DNA from: a virus
Length of the DNA: 26,547 nucleotides
Reading direction: 5' to 3' (one strand)
Virus record (IMG/VR): IMGVR_UViG_3300050821_012756
Span: 1 to 26,547 of that record
This document shows positions 6,906-14,289 of this stretch, piece by piece. The notes beneath the pieces were generated by a model, which saw only the letters and a program-made list of their open reading frames with translations, had not been told where the DNA came from and did not search any database. A program made the translations under genes and the position numbers. The number at the start of each line of letters is the position of its first letter. Within the stretch, counting starts at the first letter, position 1.

Positions 6906-8560
6906 TGCGTGCCCGGAGCGAGCGCGGCCACGGTGGTATGGACGGAGCCACCGGTAGCATCGTGAATCTCGATGTGGAAGCCCTGCGGCACGTGGGCGCG
7001 CACGTTGGCCTGAGCTTGCGGCGACAGATAACGCCAGTAGTCACCGGGGTGCTGCTGGTAAATCGCATCGAACTTCGGCGAGTTCATCGCAGCCAGCATG
7101 GCCACCATGTCGCCCTTGTATTTCGCCGCTAAATCGAGGACGTACTTCTCAGAGGCGCGCGGATCGGTTGGATTGAAACCCGATCCCCACTGCAGACCAA
7201 AAGGTCCATTGCCGCCGAGCGGATGCTCGGACGGATTCTTGTATCCTCCGCCGCTGGTTTTATTCCACAGCCCCTCAAGAAATCCTTTCGGGAGGCCGGC
7301 TCTGACTCCCTGAACTCCCAGATCCAAACCATACAGCGCATCCGGGCCGCTACGAGCGGTAGATGCCGCCTTTATCACAGACTCAGCAGTGCCTAAGAGT
7401 GCGCCACCGACCCTCGTACGACTGAATTTTTCGGCTGCAGTCTCGAACGGGTGGGCAATCCCGTCGATATAGTCAGACAGGTCACCGAGCGAGCCGGTGA
7501 ACTTGTTGAACGCGTTGTCCAGATCCGGCCCGTTCAGCCAGTCGGCGAAATGATCGATGCCGGTCGCTAACTTATCAACGCCTTCTTTCGCCCATTGGCT
7601 GCCCATGACCTTGCCAAGCAGGTGCGTGAAGGCCTGCGACAGGTGCTCGATGGGACCTGCGAGCTTGACGAGCCCGGTGGCGAATGTGTTCTCCAGGATG
7701 ATGCCGGCGCGCTGCATCTGCTGCGTGAAACGTGTCCACGCATCACTGGTGGACGCGGGAAGGCCAAGCGCCGTGATGTCGCCCTTGTTACGGGCGAGGT
7801 CTCGGTTGAACTCCGTGTCCGTGCTGGCGCGCAGTCGGCGCTGGCTGTCGGTATCTATCGCGTCGTCCAACCCCCAAGCCGCAAACTGCGTGCCAGTCAC
7901 ATCCAGCCGATGACGTTTCGCGAATGCGCGAGTCGCACTCAGCAGCGCAATAGTGTCTTGTTCGGTATTACCAGAAAGATTGCGGCCGAGGAGACTTCTG
8001 GCTGGACCTTGCTTGGTCTTATCCAGCTCCATCGCGTTGACCCAGTTCAGGAACGCGTCGGTATTGATCAGCGGCTTGAAATTAACGCCGAAGGCGTTGT
8101 ATTCGCCGGTGGAGAGGCCCAAGCCGCGCGCCTCACGCCGCGTGCTCGCGACGCTCTGCGCCATGCGGTTGATGCCCCACAGACCCCCGGCGCCGAGGAG
8201 TCCCGACACGCCCTCCAGGATCAGCGACCACTTCAAGAGGCCCTTGGTGGCCTCCCAGACATTGCTCGCCACATCCTTAGTCGTCTTGGACATAGAGGTC
8301 CACAGACGCTCTGACAGCCGCAGGTGCGTCGCCTGCTTCTGCGATTCCTCGCCCATGCGCTTGTGCGCAGCCTCAGCGAGTGCGAGACGCTTACCGATCG
8401 TTTCAAAGTTCTTGGCGTGCTCCTGATGGATGCCGCCGATCTTCTTCCACATCTCCGGCTGCTTTTGCAGCGCTTCGGTGTAGCGGTCGAAAAGGCCTTT
8501 GTAGCGCAGGAACGAGGCGTCGTTAACTTCGACGTCCACCACCGAGCGAATTTCGGCCAT
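6902..8560 (-). CDS. Tail tape measure protein with degenerate lytic transglycosylase-like domain
   Basis: The 552-residue protein lies where tape measures lie, after the chaperone pair. Residues 20-100 are charged and helical (LQKQPEMWKKIGG, KRLALAEAAHKRMGEES). Residues 104-131 are hydrophobic and glycine-rich (LLKWSLILEGVSGLLGAGG). A helical middle runs to about 400. The region 413-505 looks like an SLT-type lytic transglycosylase: GLPKGFLEGLWNKTSGGG, NGPFGLQWGSG, then DMVAMLAAMNS. Where active enzymes have E-S-G, this protein reads T435-S436-G437, so the catalytic Glu seems absent. The C-terminus FHIEIHDATGGS is common in tape measures carrying peptidoglycan domains. It sets tail length; about 400 helical residues imply a fairly short tail. 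Confidence 0.9.
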   Translation of the reverse strand: MAEIRSVVDVEVNDASFLRYKGLFDRYTEALQKQPEMWKKIGGIHQEHAKNFETIGKRLALAEAAHKRMGEESQKQATHLRLSERLWTSMSKTTKDVASNVWEATKGLLKWSLILEGVSGLLGAGGLWGINRMAQSVASTRREARGLGLSTGEYNAFGVNFKPLINTDAFLNWVNAMELDKTKQGPARSLLGRNLSGNTEQDTIALLSATRAFAKRHRLDVTGTQFAAWGLDDAIDTDSQRRLRASTDTEFNRDLARNKGDITALGLPASTSDAWTRFTQQMQRAGIILENTFATGLVKLAGPIEHLSQAFTHLLGKVMGSQWAKEGVDKLATGIDHFADWLNGPDLDNAFNKFTGSLGDLSDYIDGIAHPFETAAEKFSRTRVGGALLGTAESVIKAASTARSGPDALYGLDLGVQGVRAGLPKGFLEGLWNKTSGGGYKNPSEHPLGGNGPFGLQWGSGFNPTDPRASEKYVLDLAAKYKGDMVAMLAAMNSPKFDAIYQQHPGDYWRYLSPQAQANVRAHVPQGFHIEIHDATGGSVHTTVAALAPGTQ

Positions 8561-8566
8561 TTTCTT

Positions 8567-8875
8567 CTACCCCATTGGCCGTAAGCCGCGCAGCGCGCCT
8601 GTCAGGTAGCGCTGCCTGTACTCCTGCGCCGACGTGTTCCACGGAAAATTGTCGTGCTGGCGGAAGTATTCTTCCCAGCCAGCACCCGCAACCCAATCCA
8701 GGATCGAACCGACTATGCCGCCTTCGCGCCGGAATTCGCGTCCGCAGTCAACGTCGGTAAGGAATTCAAGAAGACCGTACAGTTGGAGGATGTGATTTGC
8801 GCAGCCCACAGTTGCATCGCGCCAGGTAGCATTTCCTCCGACTGCTGGCGCAGATGCATGCACCAGGCCACCGTA
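8567..8875 (-). CDS. Frameshift-only extension (T part) of the tail assembly chaperone
   Basis: This reading frame is -1 relative to the chaperone gene that starts at 9273. It has no good start of its own; a GTG at 8863 is the only early candidate and lacks a ribosome binding site. It is best read as the continuation after a -1 slip at the T7 run 8881-8875. Residues 1-133 of the first frame would then join about 102 residues beginning YGGLVHASAPAVGGN and ending GALRGLRPMG. The fusion would be about 235 residues. The extension is acidic-aromatic (FLTDVDCGREFRREGG, WVAGAGWEEYFRQHDNFPW). In lambda (G/GT), the extended product binds the tape measure and recruits tube subunits. The tape measure starts 6 nt after this stop, as expected. 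Confidence 0.85.
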   Translation of the reverse strand, partial: YGGLVHASAPAVGGNATWRDATVGCANHILQLYGLLEFLTDVDCGREFRREGGIVGSILDWVAGAGWEEYFRQHDNFPWNTSAQEYRQRYLTGALRGLRPMG

Positions 8876-9273
8876 AAAAAAGTGATCGCGCCCTCCGATT
8901 CGGAAATCTCGTGCGGATCAAGACAGATCTTCACACGCGGATCATCGAAGGGGATCATTTCCCAGCCGCGCTCGCCCGGTGCGATCACATTCGTCAGGCG
9001 GCGAATCTCGGCAACGAGGCCGCGCTCGACGCCGGTGGGCCCGTCCCACATGCCGAGTTCCTTAGAGATATCCTTCAGCGCCTTGTTGGCGATGCGCGGG
9101 CCTGCGACTGCGCCTAAGCCTTCGGAATAGATCGTCGCGAAAGTTTTCCCGATGGGCTTCCAGTAGGTGTCGAACACCGTCTCGGAGATGGGCGCGGAAT
9201 GAACGTAAACGCTCGGCTTGTCCTTGCGCACGATCTCGCGCACGAGGTATAGATTTTTATCGATATGTATCAC
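8713..9273 (-). CDS. Tail assembly chaperone (G-like, frame 0)
   Basis: The 186-residue frame starts with a GTG at 9273 (GGTGAG lies 8 nt upstream). It sits between the tube and tape-measure genes, the usual slot of the tail assembly chaperone. The early part reads NLYLVREIVRKDKPSVYVHSAPI and continues to GVERGLVAEIRRLTNVI. Near residue 133 it crosses the T7 slip run, after which frame 0 continues for 53 residues and ends AKAA. Most ribosomes should finish in this frame, while a minority shift into the -1 frame. There is no enzyme motif. The assignment rests on position, the overlap of two frames in the -1 relation and the shift signal; primary sequence of these chaperones is poorly conserved. 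Confidence 0.85.
   Translation of the reverse strand: MIHIDKNLYLVREIVRKDKPSVYVHSAPISETVFDTYWKPIGKTFATIYSEGLGAVAGPRIANKALKDISKELGMWDGPTGVERGLVAEIRRLTNVIAPGERGWEMIPFDDPRVKICLDPHEISESEGAITFFTVAWCMHLRQQSEEMLPGAMQLWAAQITSSNCTVFLNSLPTLTADANSGAKAA
8845..8866 (-). promoter_or_regulatory. Hairpin downstream of the slip site (frameshift stimulator)
   Basis: CTGGTGCA at 8866-8859 pairs with TGCGCCAG at 8852-8845 over 8 bp with one G-U pair, and the loop is TGCATC. The gap from the end of the T7 run to the stem is 8 nt (8874-8867), within the usual range for bacterial -1 stimulators. Confidence 0.8.
8875..8881 (-). promoter_or_regulatory. T7 slippery heptamer for -1 programmed frameshifting
   Basis: The minus strand reads seven T residues here, and frame 0 divides them as T TTT TTT, the canonical X XXY YYZ form with UUU in both P and A sites. 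Slipping one base back keeps full pairing. The codons are ACT TTT TTT ACG before slipping and TTT TTT TAC GGT after it. Confidence 0.88.
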
Positions 9274-9310
9274 GGCTCAGGCTCACCAAAGTAATTAATA
9301 CACCAAGTAG

Positions 9311-9748
9311 TTATCCCCACAACAACGAATTTATGAGGTAATAGCCGCGGGTTGTGACCGAAAACCCCGCATCCTCACCGCTGAACGCCAGTTCGCGAAT
9401 GCCCTCAATAGCCATGTTCTGCAGATTGTACGTTGGCAGAGTGGTTGCGTCCGGCCGCACCACGCAGCTACCGAGCAGGCACGATGATTCCTGCTGCGCC
9501 TTGTAGAGCGCGGCGAGGCCTTGCGTCTTGAGCAAATTCAACACGAGCGTCACCATCTGGTAAGGCTCGGGCGAGGTGACCGCGCCAGCCATGGTCGGCA
9601 GAAACCGCGTCGCCTCACCGTCCAGCGCAAGGCGTATGCCGTCGCGATTCAGAAAGGACGGAGTGACGTTGAGAGCAGGGAAGGAAGTCCACGTGACGCT
9701 GGCAACGAGCCGGTTCAGCGTGCCTTGGGCTACCTGTGGATTCGCCAT
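9311..9748 (-). CDS. Tail tube protein
   Basis: The 145-residue protein follows the sheath gene and precedes the chaperones, the classic tube position. It starts MANPQVAQGTLNRLVASVTW, then FPALNVTPSFLNRDGIRLAL, EATRFLPTMAGAVTSPEPYQMVTLVLNLLKTQGLA and ends FSVTTRGYYLIN. The sequence TSPEPY followed by a helix with L..TQ is the pattern of simple myovirus tube subunits (P2 FII-like fold). Six-fold rings of this protein form the inner tube inside the contractile sheath. A GAGGT ribosome binding site lies about 9 nt before the ATG. No signal or membrane segment is present. Length matches the roughly 140-170 residues usual for tubes. Confidence 0.85.
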   Translation of the reverse strand: MANPQVAQGTLNRLVASVTWTSFPALNVTPSFLNRDGIRLALDGEATRFLPTMAGAVTSPEPYQMVTLVLNLLKTQGLAALYKAQQESSCLLGSCVVRPDATTLPTYNLQNMAIEGIRELAFSGEDAGFSVTTRGYYLINSLLWG

Positions 9749-9766
9749 GACAAGCTACCTCAGCTT

Positions 9767-11146
9767 TTATGGAACGATGAATTGGGTCACGTTGATATTG
9801 AAGATAATCTGCGTGAACCCGCGTTGTGGGATATACACCAGTGTCAGGCCGCCGTAGACGCCCTGTTTGTAGGCACTCGGGTTTTCCGTAACGTACGTAA
9901 TGAATGGCACGGCATTGATTACGCAAAGTCCTGCGTAGACGTCGGTATCCAGATTCTCCTGGAACACCGGACCATCGAGTGCGGTCGAGCCCACCGAACC
10001 ATTCGCAAGGCCAAACGCAATGGCCGTCTGCACGAGAGCAACGATATCGTCCTGCAGGACGTTGATGCCGTTCTGGTTGTAGTAGAGCGGGTTCAGCGGA
10101 TTGTTGGAGCCAGTGATAATGGCATTGCTGATGGTCAGGTCGGAATTGATCTGGATCCAATCGGCCGAATACCAATAAGTGAAGTCGTTACCATCCAGCG
10201 TGGTACCCCACAATAGGATCGCAGTGCTAATACCGCCTTCCGCTCCAGAGCCGACATAGTTGACGCCCGCCGCTTTCAGCGCCGTCAGCAATGCGCCGTT
10301 GCCGATGGCAGGATATTCCGTCACGCCGAAGAGATACGAGAATGCGAACGGCGTCATGCGGTTCGAGGATGACGGCGCATAGGCCAGCGCATGCTGAAAC
10401 ACTGCGGCCATGGAGAACTCCGCCGCCGGCACGCCAGGCGCCTCCACCAGCGCCACGACGCACTTCATCGCGGCCGTGTACTGCGTGTAGGTATTGATCG
10501 AGGTCGTGACGAAAAAGTAGGTGCGGCTGGTGAACGATTCGTATTGCGCAATCAGCGCCATGAGTTCCGTGGAAACATCCCAGCCACGCGGTACGAGGAA
10601 CGCATACATGACGCCGATATTGTTCTGAATCCACGTGCCGAGCAGCGCAGGCCCCGTTGTCTGATCCCCAGCGCCTAGTTCCAGCACATAGACGGAGCGC
10701 CCACCGCCCTGCCCGAAGAACGTCGCCGTCATTGCGAGCAGTTCACCTTGATTTGGCGGGCTGTAGTTGCCGGCGGTGATGGAACTGCCAGGGTTGACCG
10801 CGAGCGCGTACGTGAAGGTATTGGCGCCGGTCACGGTGACGTGATAGGTGCCGTTGTAGCCGGTTGGTGAGGCGCCGGTAATGGTCGTGAGAAAAATATC
10901 GCCGGTGTTGCGACCGGGGATCGCTGCAGCCGTTGTCGCCAGCACCGTGCCACCGCTCCAAACCAGCGAGGACAGCGCCAGAGGCGAGGCAAGGAGCGGC
11001 GTAAGGTCTGAGGCCTGCGTCAGTAGCGAGGTGGCATTCGCTGCCAGAGTGGTCGCGCCCTGCGAGATAAACGCCCCAGTGGACTGCAACGTGCTCGGCG
11101 CAAGTGCGGAAGTAACCGAGACATTTATCGTGACAATCGAAGGCAT
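9767..11146 (-). CDS. Tail sheath protein with an inserted beta module
   Basis: The 459-residue protein has the C-terminal hallmark of phage sheaths: YKQGVYGGLTLVYIPQRGF followed by IIFNINVTQF. The domain before it (LNPLYYNQNGINVLQDDIVALVQTAI, TDVYAGLCVINAVPF) and the middle (VYVLELG, AFLVPRGWDVSTELMALIAQYE) fit the sheath core. An extra domain lies at about residues 61-131: SGGTVLATTAAAIPG, PTGYNGTYHVTVTGANTFTYAL, VNPGSS. It has the same form as the insert in the plug-like protein and resembles a small beta sandwich, probably exposed on the outside of the sheath. The sheath contracts during DNA delivery. An AAGGA ribosome binding site precedes the ATG. Confidence in the sheath call is high. 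Confidence 0.92.
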   Translation of the reverse strand: MPSIVTINVSVTSALAPSTLQSTGAFISQGATTLAANATSLLTQASDLTPLLASPLALSSLVWSGGTVLATTAAAIPGRNTGDIFLTTITGASPTGYNGTYHVTVTGANTFTYALAVNPGSSITAGNYSPPNQGELLAMTATFFGQGGGRSVYVLELGAGDQTTGPALLGTWIQNNIGVMYAFLVPRGWDVSTELMALIAQYESFTSRTYFFVTTSINTYTQYTAAMKCVVALVEAPGVPAAEFSMAAVFQHALAYAPSSSNRMTPFAFSYLFGVTEYPAIGNGALLTALKAAGVNYVGSGAEGGISTAILLWGTTLDGNDFTYWYSADWIQINSDLTISNAIITGSNNPLNPLYYNQNGINVLQDDIVALVQTAIAFGLANGSVGSTALDGPVFQENLDTDVYAGLCVINAVPFITYVTENPSAYKQGVYGGLTLVYIPQRGFTQIIFNINVTQFIVP

Positions 11147-11159
11147 AGTTGCTTGTCCT

Positions 11160-11492
11160 TCAGGAGAATGTGCAGGAGACGATGGCGCCGCCGGTGGGGA
11201 ATGCCGACACCACGATTCCAGTCGCGCAGGGCCATTCCAGCGTGATCACCTGACCCAGCGCCAACGATGCCTGTGCGATGCTGACGATCTGGTTAGCCGC
11301 AGCCGCAGCGCCCGTGGTGAGACAGTCGTTGAATGTCAGCGTACCGCCGCTGCCAATCGCGCTGATGCAGACGCGCATCAGCAAGCCCGGCCCCGCCTTG
11401 ATCACCTGCGCACCGGTGATGTTGAGCGCAGCGGAATTACCGCCGGGCACGCCGGCGTTCAGAACCGCCGGCCCGACTATCGTCGCGGCCAT
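11160..11492 (-). CDS. Small beta-rich virion protein, tandem paralog B
   Basis: This 110-residue protein is about half identical by eye to its upstream neighbour (11496-11819), with only 3 nt between them. Shared pieces are PGGNS, VIKA.PG, NQI..I, GQVITLE and PTGG at the end. The alternating hydrophobic pattern with many Gly/Ser/Thr indicates a single beta sandwich. It is one of two copies between the neck region and the sheath gene. I do not recognise the family. Options include a decoration, neck whisker-like or tail collar subunit. A tandem duplication is the clearest point. It has a few Cys residues (MRVCISAI, FNDCLTT, EWPCATG) that the paralog lacks. Confidence 0.75.
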   Translation of the reverse strand: MAATIVGPAVLNAGVPGGNSAALNITGAQVIKAGPGLLMRVCISAIGSGGTLTFNDCLTTGAAAAANQIVSIAQASLALGQVITLEWPCATGIVVSAFPTGGAIVSCTFS

Positions 11493-11495
11493 CGA

Positions 11496-11819
11496 TCAGC
11501 TCCAAGTGATCGTGAACTGACTGCCGCCGGTCGGGACTGCGGTGACCGCAATGCCAGTCACGGTCGCAGCCTCAAGTGTGATCACCTGCCCGATGGTGAG
11601 CGATCCGAACGGGATCGTGATGATCTGATTGGCTGCCGCGCCACCACTGGTCGTCGCCAGATCGTTGATGGTTAGCGAACCGCCCGTACCGACAATGACG
11701 ACGATGACGCGGAAGATCACTCCGGGGGAGGCCTTGATAACCGCTGCGGCCGTGACATCCAGGGTGGTGCTGTTGCCGCCCGGGCGAAAATTCTGCGTTG
11801 AAATCGGGGTTGCACCCAT
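11496..11819 (-). CDS. Small beta-rich virion protein, tandem paralog A
   Basis: This 107-residue protein is the upstream copy of the pair. It begins with MGATPISTQNFRPGGNSTTL and continues with AAAVIKASPGVIFRV, GTGGSLTINDLATTSGG and GQVITLEAATVTGIAV. All are beta-prone, with no charged active site, so an enzymatic role is unlikely. It has a strong AGGAGTTTC ribosome binding site also found before the major capsid gene, suggesting high expression and a structural role in many copies per virion. I cannot name it. It follows the 322-residue neck-region gene and is followed by paralog B. Confidence 0.75.
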   Translation of the reverse strand: MGATPISTQNFRPGGNSTTLDVTAAAVIKASPGVIFRVIVVIVGTGGSLTINDLATTSGGAAANQIITIPFGSLTIGQVITLEAATVTGIAVTAVPTGGSQFTITWS

Positions 11820-11831
11820 GTGAGGAAACTC

Positions 11832-12800
11832 CTATTGAGAAACTGGAATCGGAACGGGACCCTGAATGATGTAGGTCGGCATTGCCGACAGAATCAGCTG
11901 CCGCGATACCGCTGCCACGCGCGTCTGATCGTAAGAAACCTCGTAGTCCAAGAATTTCTGCATCGCCAGCGCCTCCAGCGAGGGCTCGGTGCGCTTACCG
12001 TCCTTCATGATCGGCGTATTCATCAGCCCGAAATTGCCGGTGTCCACGCTGTACTGATTCACGCAGTCCATGAAATCGAGCGCGGCGTTGTTCTGCAGCC
12101 CGTAGAGCGTGATGCGCACACGGTCGGCGGCCAATTGGTAGTGATTGCGATTACGGTCCAGATACGGCACCGCCTGCAGCGCGCGGGTGTCCTCTGGACC
12201 GATATGCACGGCCCCGTACGGCGGCACCATGTTGGGCGACACCAGAAACGAGGGATACAACACGACTTTATTAGAAAAGCCGTCGTAGTAAATCGAGCGA
12301 TACGCGTTGAGTCCCAGCCATAGCGCGAGACTGTTGCTCGTGACCGCCTGCTTAGGATCAATCGCGCTTGGCGAATCCAGCAGCTGCGTGGTCAGCGCCG
12401 GATAGATCGAATTCCCGACGTAGTGCCAGACGTCAGCCTGCTTATAGAAGCCCTGCTGGCCGGTGAACGCGTAGCGAAAGCCCTTGTGCCACGCGACGTA
12501 AATCGTGTCCGTCGGCGCGGTCGTGAATTCGGTGATCTCGTGTTCGGAAGTGAAGGTGACGGTGGCGTAGCCGACTGTCTCATCCTGACTCTGCCGAATC
12601 TCCTGTGAGAAGTGCAGCGAGCCCTTGAAGCACACCGTATTCAACGGTGACCAGAAGACATAGCCGTCAACCGGTAACACCACGCGGCTGTAGACCTGAA
12701 ATTTAACCTCTTGGTTGAGGTCGATAACCTCCAGTCCCTGCTTCAGCGCGCCCGCCACCGCGCCCTGATTGGCCTTGAGGCTTTCGTCGATCAGCGTCAT
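11832..12800 (-). CDS. Phage virion protein of unknown function, neck region
   Basis: The 322-residue protein overlaps the stop of the preceding gene (TGATG), so the two are coupled. Visible features are a charged N-terminus (IDESLKANQGAVAGALKQGLEVI), a beta-rich middle with many Tyr and Trp (VDGYVFWSPLNTVCFKG, WHKGFRYAFTGQQGFYKQADVWHYVG), then NRNHYQLAADRVRITLYGLQNNAALDFMDCVNQYS and MLSAMPTYI-like hydrophobic end. The segment RVRITLYG.QNNAALDF.D..N is reminiscent of proteins in the neck or tail terminator slot, where a small domain recognises the tail end. I do not recognise the rest. It is not an enzyme by visible motif. Confidence 0.7.
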   Translation of the reverse strand: MTLIDESLKANQGAVAGALKQGLEVIDLNQEVKFQVYSRVVLPVDGYVFWSPLNTVCFKGSLHFSQEIRQSQDETVGYATVTFTSEHEITEFTTAPTDTIYVAWHKGFRYAFTGQQGFYKQADVWHYVGNSIYPALTTQLLDSPSAIDPKQAVTSNSLALWLGLNAYRSIYYDGFSNKVVLYPSFLVSPNMVPPYGAVHIGPEDTRALQAVPYLDRNRNHYQLAADRVRITLYGLQNNAALDFMDCVNQYSVDTGNFGLMNTPIMKDGKRTEPSLEALAMQKFLDYEVSYDQTRVAAVSRQLILSAMPTYIIQGPVPIPVSQ

Positions 12801-13273
12801 CAGTCAATCCACGAACGGAAACTGTTGAGATACATTCCGGTGTCCCTAAAACTTGGGCGCCGCGGATTGCTGCGCGCATACGGGTGTCGGAAACGATGGT
12901 TCACCCCGCGCAGCGCTGCCTTGGTGGGCGTGCCGGGGATGCCAACGCGCTCCGCCTCCTGAGAGGAAATGAACGTGCGAAACATCTGCTCGACCTGCTG
13001 CATAGCGCTGCCGAAGGGATCGACGCGCTGACCCATGGCGTGCGACTCCAGCGCACCGAGCAATGACTGCACGATGTGGCCCGTGGCTTCCTGTCCGCGC
13101 ACGCGCCAGAAGGCGCTCATGATTCCGTACTTCTTTTCCAGAATCTGCGCGACGTCATAGGTGGTCATGCCGCGCCGGTAGTACGGCTGCACCAGCACGC
13201 CCAGATGCAGAATCGGTCTGCCACGGCTGACGGACGCGCTCGCTGGCGCGTTCCTCGCCGCACCGGTATCCAT
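12800..13273 (-). CDS. Neck/tail completion-like protein
   Basis: The 157-residue protein has a basic, disordered start (NAPASASVSRGRP), then YRRGMTTYDVAQILEKKYGI, HIVQSLLGALESHAMGQR and, near the end, RPSFRDTGMYLNSFRSWID. The ending RP-x-F-x-D-T-G-x-Y-x-x-S-F follows the pattern seen in head-tail joining and tail completion proteins of the HK97 gp10/Mu gpG kind (RP.L..TG.L..S). Its place between connector-like and sheath genes agrees. The ATG follows directly after the stop of the 83-residue gene. Confidence is moderate for the gene and low for the exact role. Confidence 0.7.
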   Translation of the reverse strand: MDTGAARNAPASASVSRGRPILHLGVLVQPYYRRGMTTYDVAQILEKKYGIMSAFWRVRGQEATGHIVQSLLGALESHAMGQRVDPFGSAMQQVEQMFRTFISSQEAERVGIPGTPTKAALRGVNHRFRHPYARSNPRRPSFRDTGMYLNSFRSWID

Positions 13274-13525
13274 TTACTGCCCGCGTGGCAGTTGCGTCGC
13301 GACCTGCAAGCCGCGTGCGTGATCGGCGGCAAATGCCTGGAATACGTTCGCGATGAGCGCCATGGTGGCGTTGTCGTGCGCTGTCACCACGATTTCGCCC
13401 ACGTAGATGCCGTCGCTGTACGTATAGATCAGTCGCAGCCCATTCGGCGTCGGCAGCACGGACTGCAGCAAGTTGCGCTGCGGAGGCTGTGCGCTGCCGT
13501 TTGCGCCGTTCTTTTCAGGTGTCAT
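13274..13525 (-). CDS. Small conserved-looking phage protein, function unknown
   Basis: The 83-residue protein has a short Asn/Gln-rich start (EKNGANGSAQPPQRNLLQ) and then NGLRLIYTYSDGIYVGEIVVTAHDNATMALIANVF, a strand-strand-helix pattern. It starts inside the end of the HNH gene with an 11-base overlap and runs directly into the next gene. Before the HNH gene arrived, it most likely followed the 161-residue connector-like gene. I do not recognise a family. Confidence 0.65.
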   Translation of the reverse strand: MTPEKNGANGSAQPPQRNLLQSVLPTPNGLRLIYTYSDGIYVGEIVVTAHDNATMALIANVFQAFAADHARGLQVATQLPRGQ

Positions 13526-14282
13526 AGCCGATCAGCCTCGCTTTGAAAGCTGCGCTCAATTCCGGAAGCCATTCTTTCATGGTCTTGAGGTGCTTTTTTC
13601 TGTTGCATGGCGCGCACAGCCATTGCAGATTGTCGATGTCGTTAGTGCCGCCACGAGCAAGGGAAAGGTCATGATCGATATGGCGCTTAACAGTTCTCAA
13701 ATTAATGCGGCAAAACGGATTTGCGCATAGATAATGTTGGTCAACTAGCAGCTGATTAATCTGCTCTGCCTTAAACTTGCCGCAACCCTGTAACCGCGCG
13801 CCTCGCCTGAGATGATTCTCAACGCGCACCATTTCAGGTGTTCGCCTTTTTCGCCTTGATAAATTAATCCTCGCGCGATTGCGCTTCCTCCATGCGCGCG
13901 CCTTACGAAGCTCGCGTTCATAGTTGCGCTCCAACCATTCACGCTGTTTGCGATAGATGCGCTTGGCATTACGCCTTCGGTACGCGCGGTAATGCGCAAC
14001 CCCTTTCCGTCCCGGCATCGGTCCAATGCGATGACCTATATAAGGGACATTTACGCCGCGTGATCTCAAATAAGCATTTCTATTTAGCTGCTTTATCCGA
14101 AGACGGTTTTTGGCCCTCCAATGCCGCGCATATTTGGCTCCGTATTTCGCGTAGATTTCGCGCCGCCGCTTTTTCTCGCATCGCTTACAAGCGCTTCGTC
14201 GTCTAGGCTTGCCGTAAGCGTCGTAGCCATTGGAGTCAAATTGACTGACTTTCTTAGCGACACCGCATTTCGTACAGCGCAT
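13515..14282 (-). CDS. HNH homing-type endonuclease
   Basis: This 255-residue, very Arg/Lys-rich protein has two zinc-binding parts. An N-terminal finger has C3-C6 and C32-C35 (CTKCG, CKRC), typical of phage HNH proteins that start with CxxC and a later CxxC. The C-terminal nuclease has C186/C191, then H201-I-D-H204, N218 (NDIDNLQWLC) and C223-C226, H231, which is the bacterial HNH pattern. The middle is a basic linker (KRIYRKQREWLERNYEREL) that may wrap DNA. It lies between a connector-like gene and a small gene, with an 11-base overlap downstream and no intron ends, so it is freestanding. The region looks more AT-rich than neighbours. No Shine-Dalgarno is evident. Confidence 0.92.
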   Translation of the reverse strand: MRCTKCGVAKKVSQFDSNGYDAYGKPRRRSACKRCEKKRRREIYAKYGAKYARHWRAKNRLRIKQLNRNAYLRSRGVNVPYIGHRIGPMPGRKGVAHYRAYRRRNAKRIYRKQREWLERNYERELRKARAWRKRNRARINLSRRKRRTPEMVRVENHLRRGARLQGCGKFKAEQINQLLVDQHYLCANPFCRINLRTVKRHIDHDLSLARGGTNDIDNLQWLCAPCNRKKHLKTMKEWLPELSAAFKARLIGYDT

Positions 14283-14289
14283 ATCGCAA

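Noticed and set aside
7595-8314. Long plus-strand open frame opposite the tape measure
   Set aside because: It is Arg-rich without domain pattern; the minus frame is a convincing tape measure. The same holds for other long plus-strand frames at 1611-2270, 5032-5733, 9521-10216 and 20423-21250.
9274-9345. Promoter before the chaperone gene (TTGTGG, 16 nt, TATTAA)
   Set aside because: The match is weak, part lies in the tube gene end, and the gap is only 37 bases. I see no reason for a separate promoter here.
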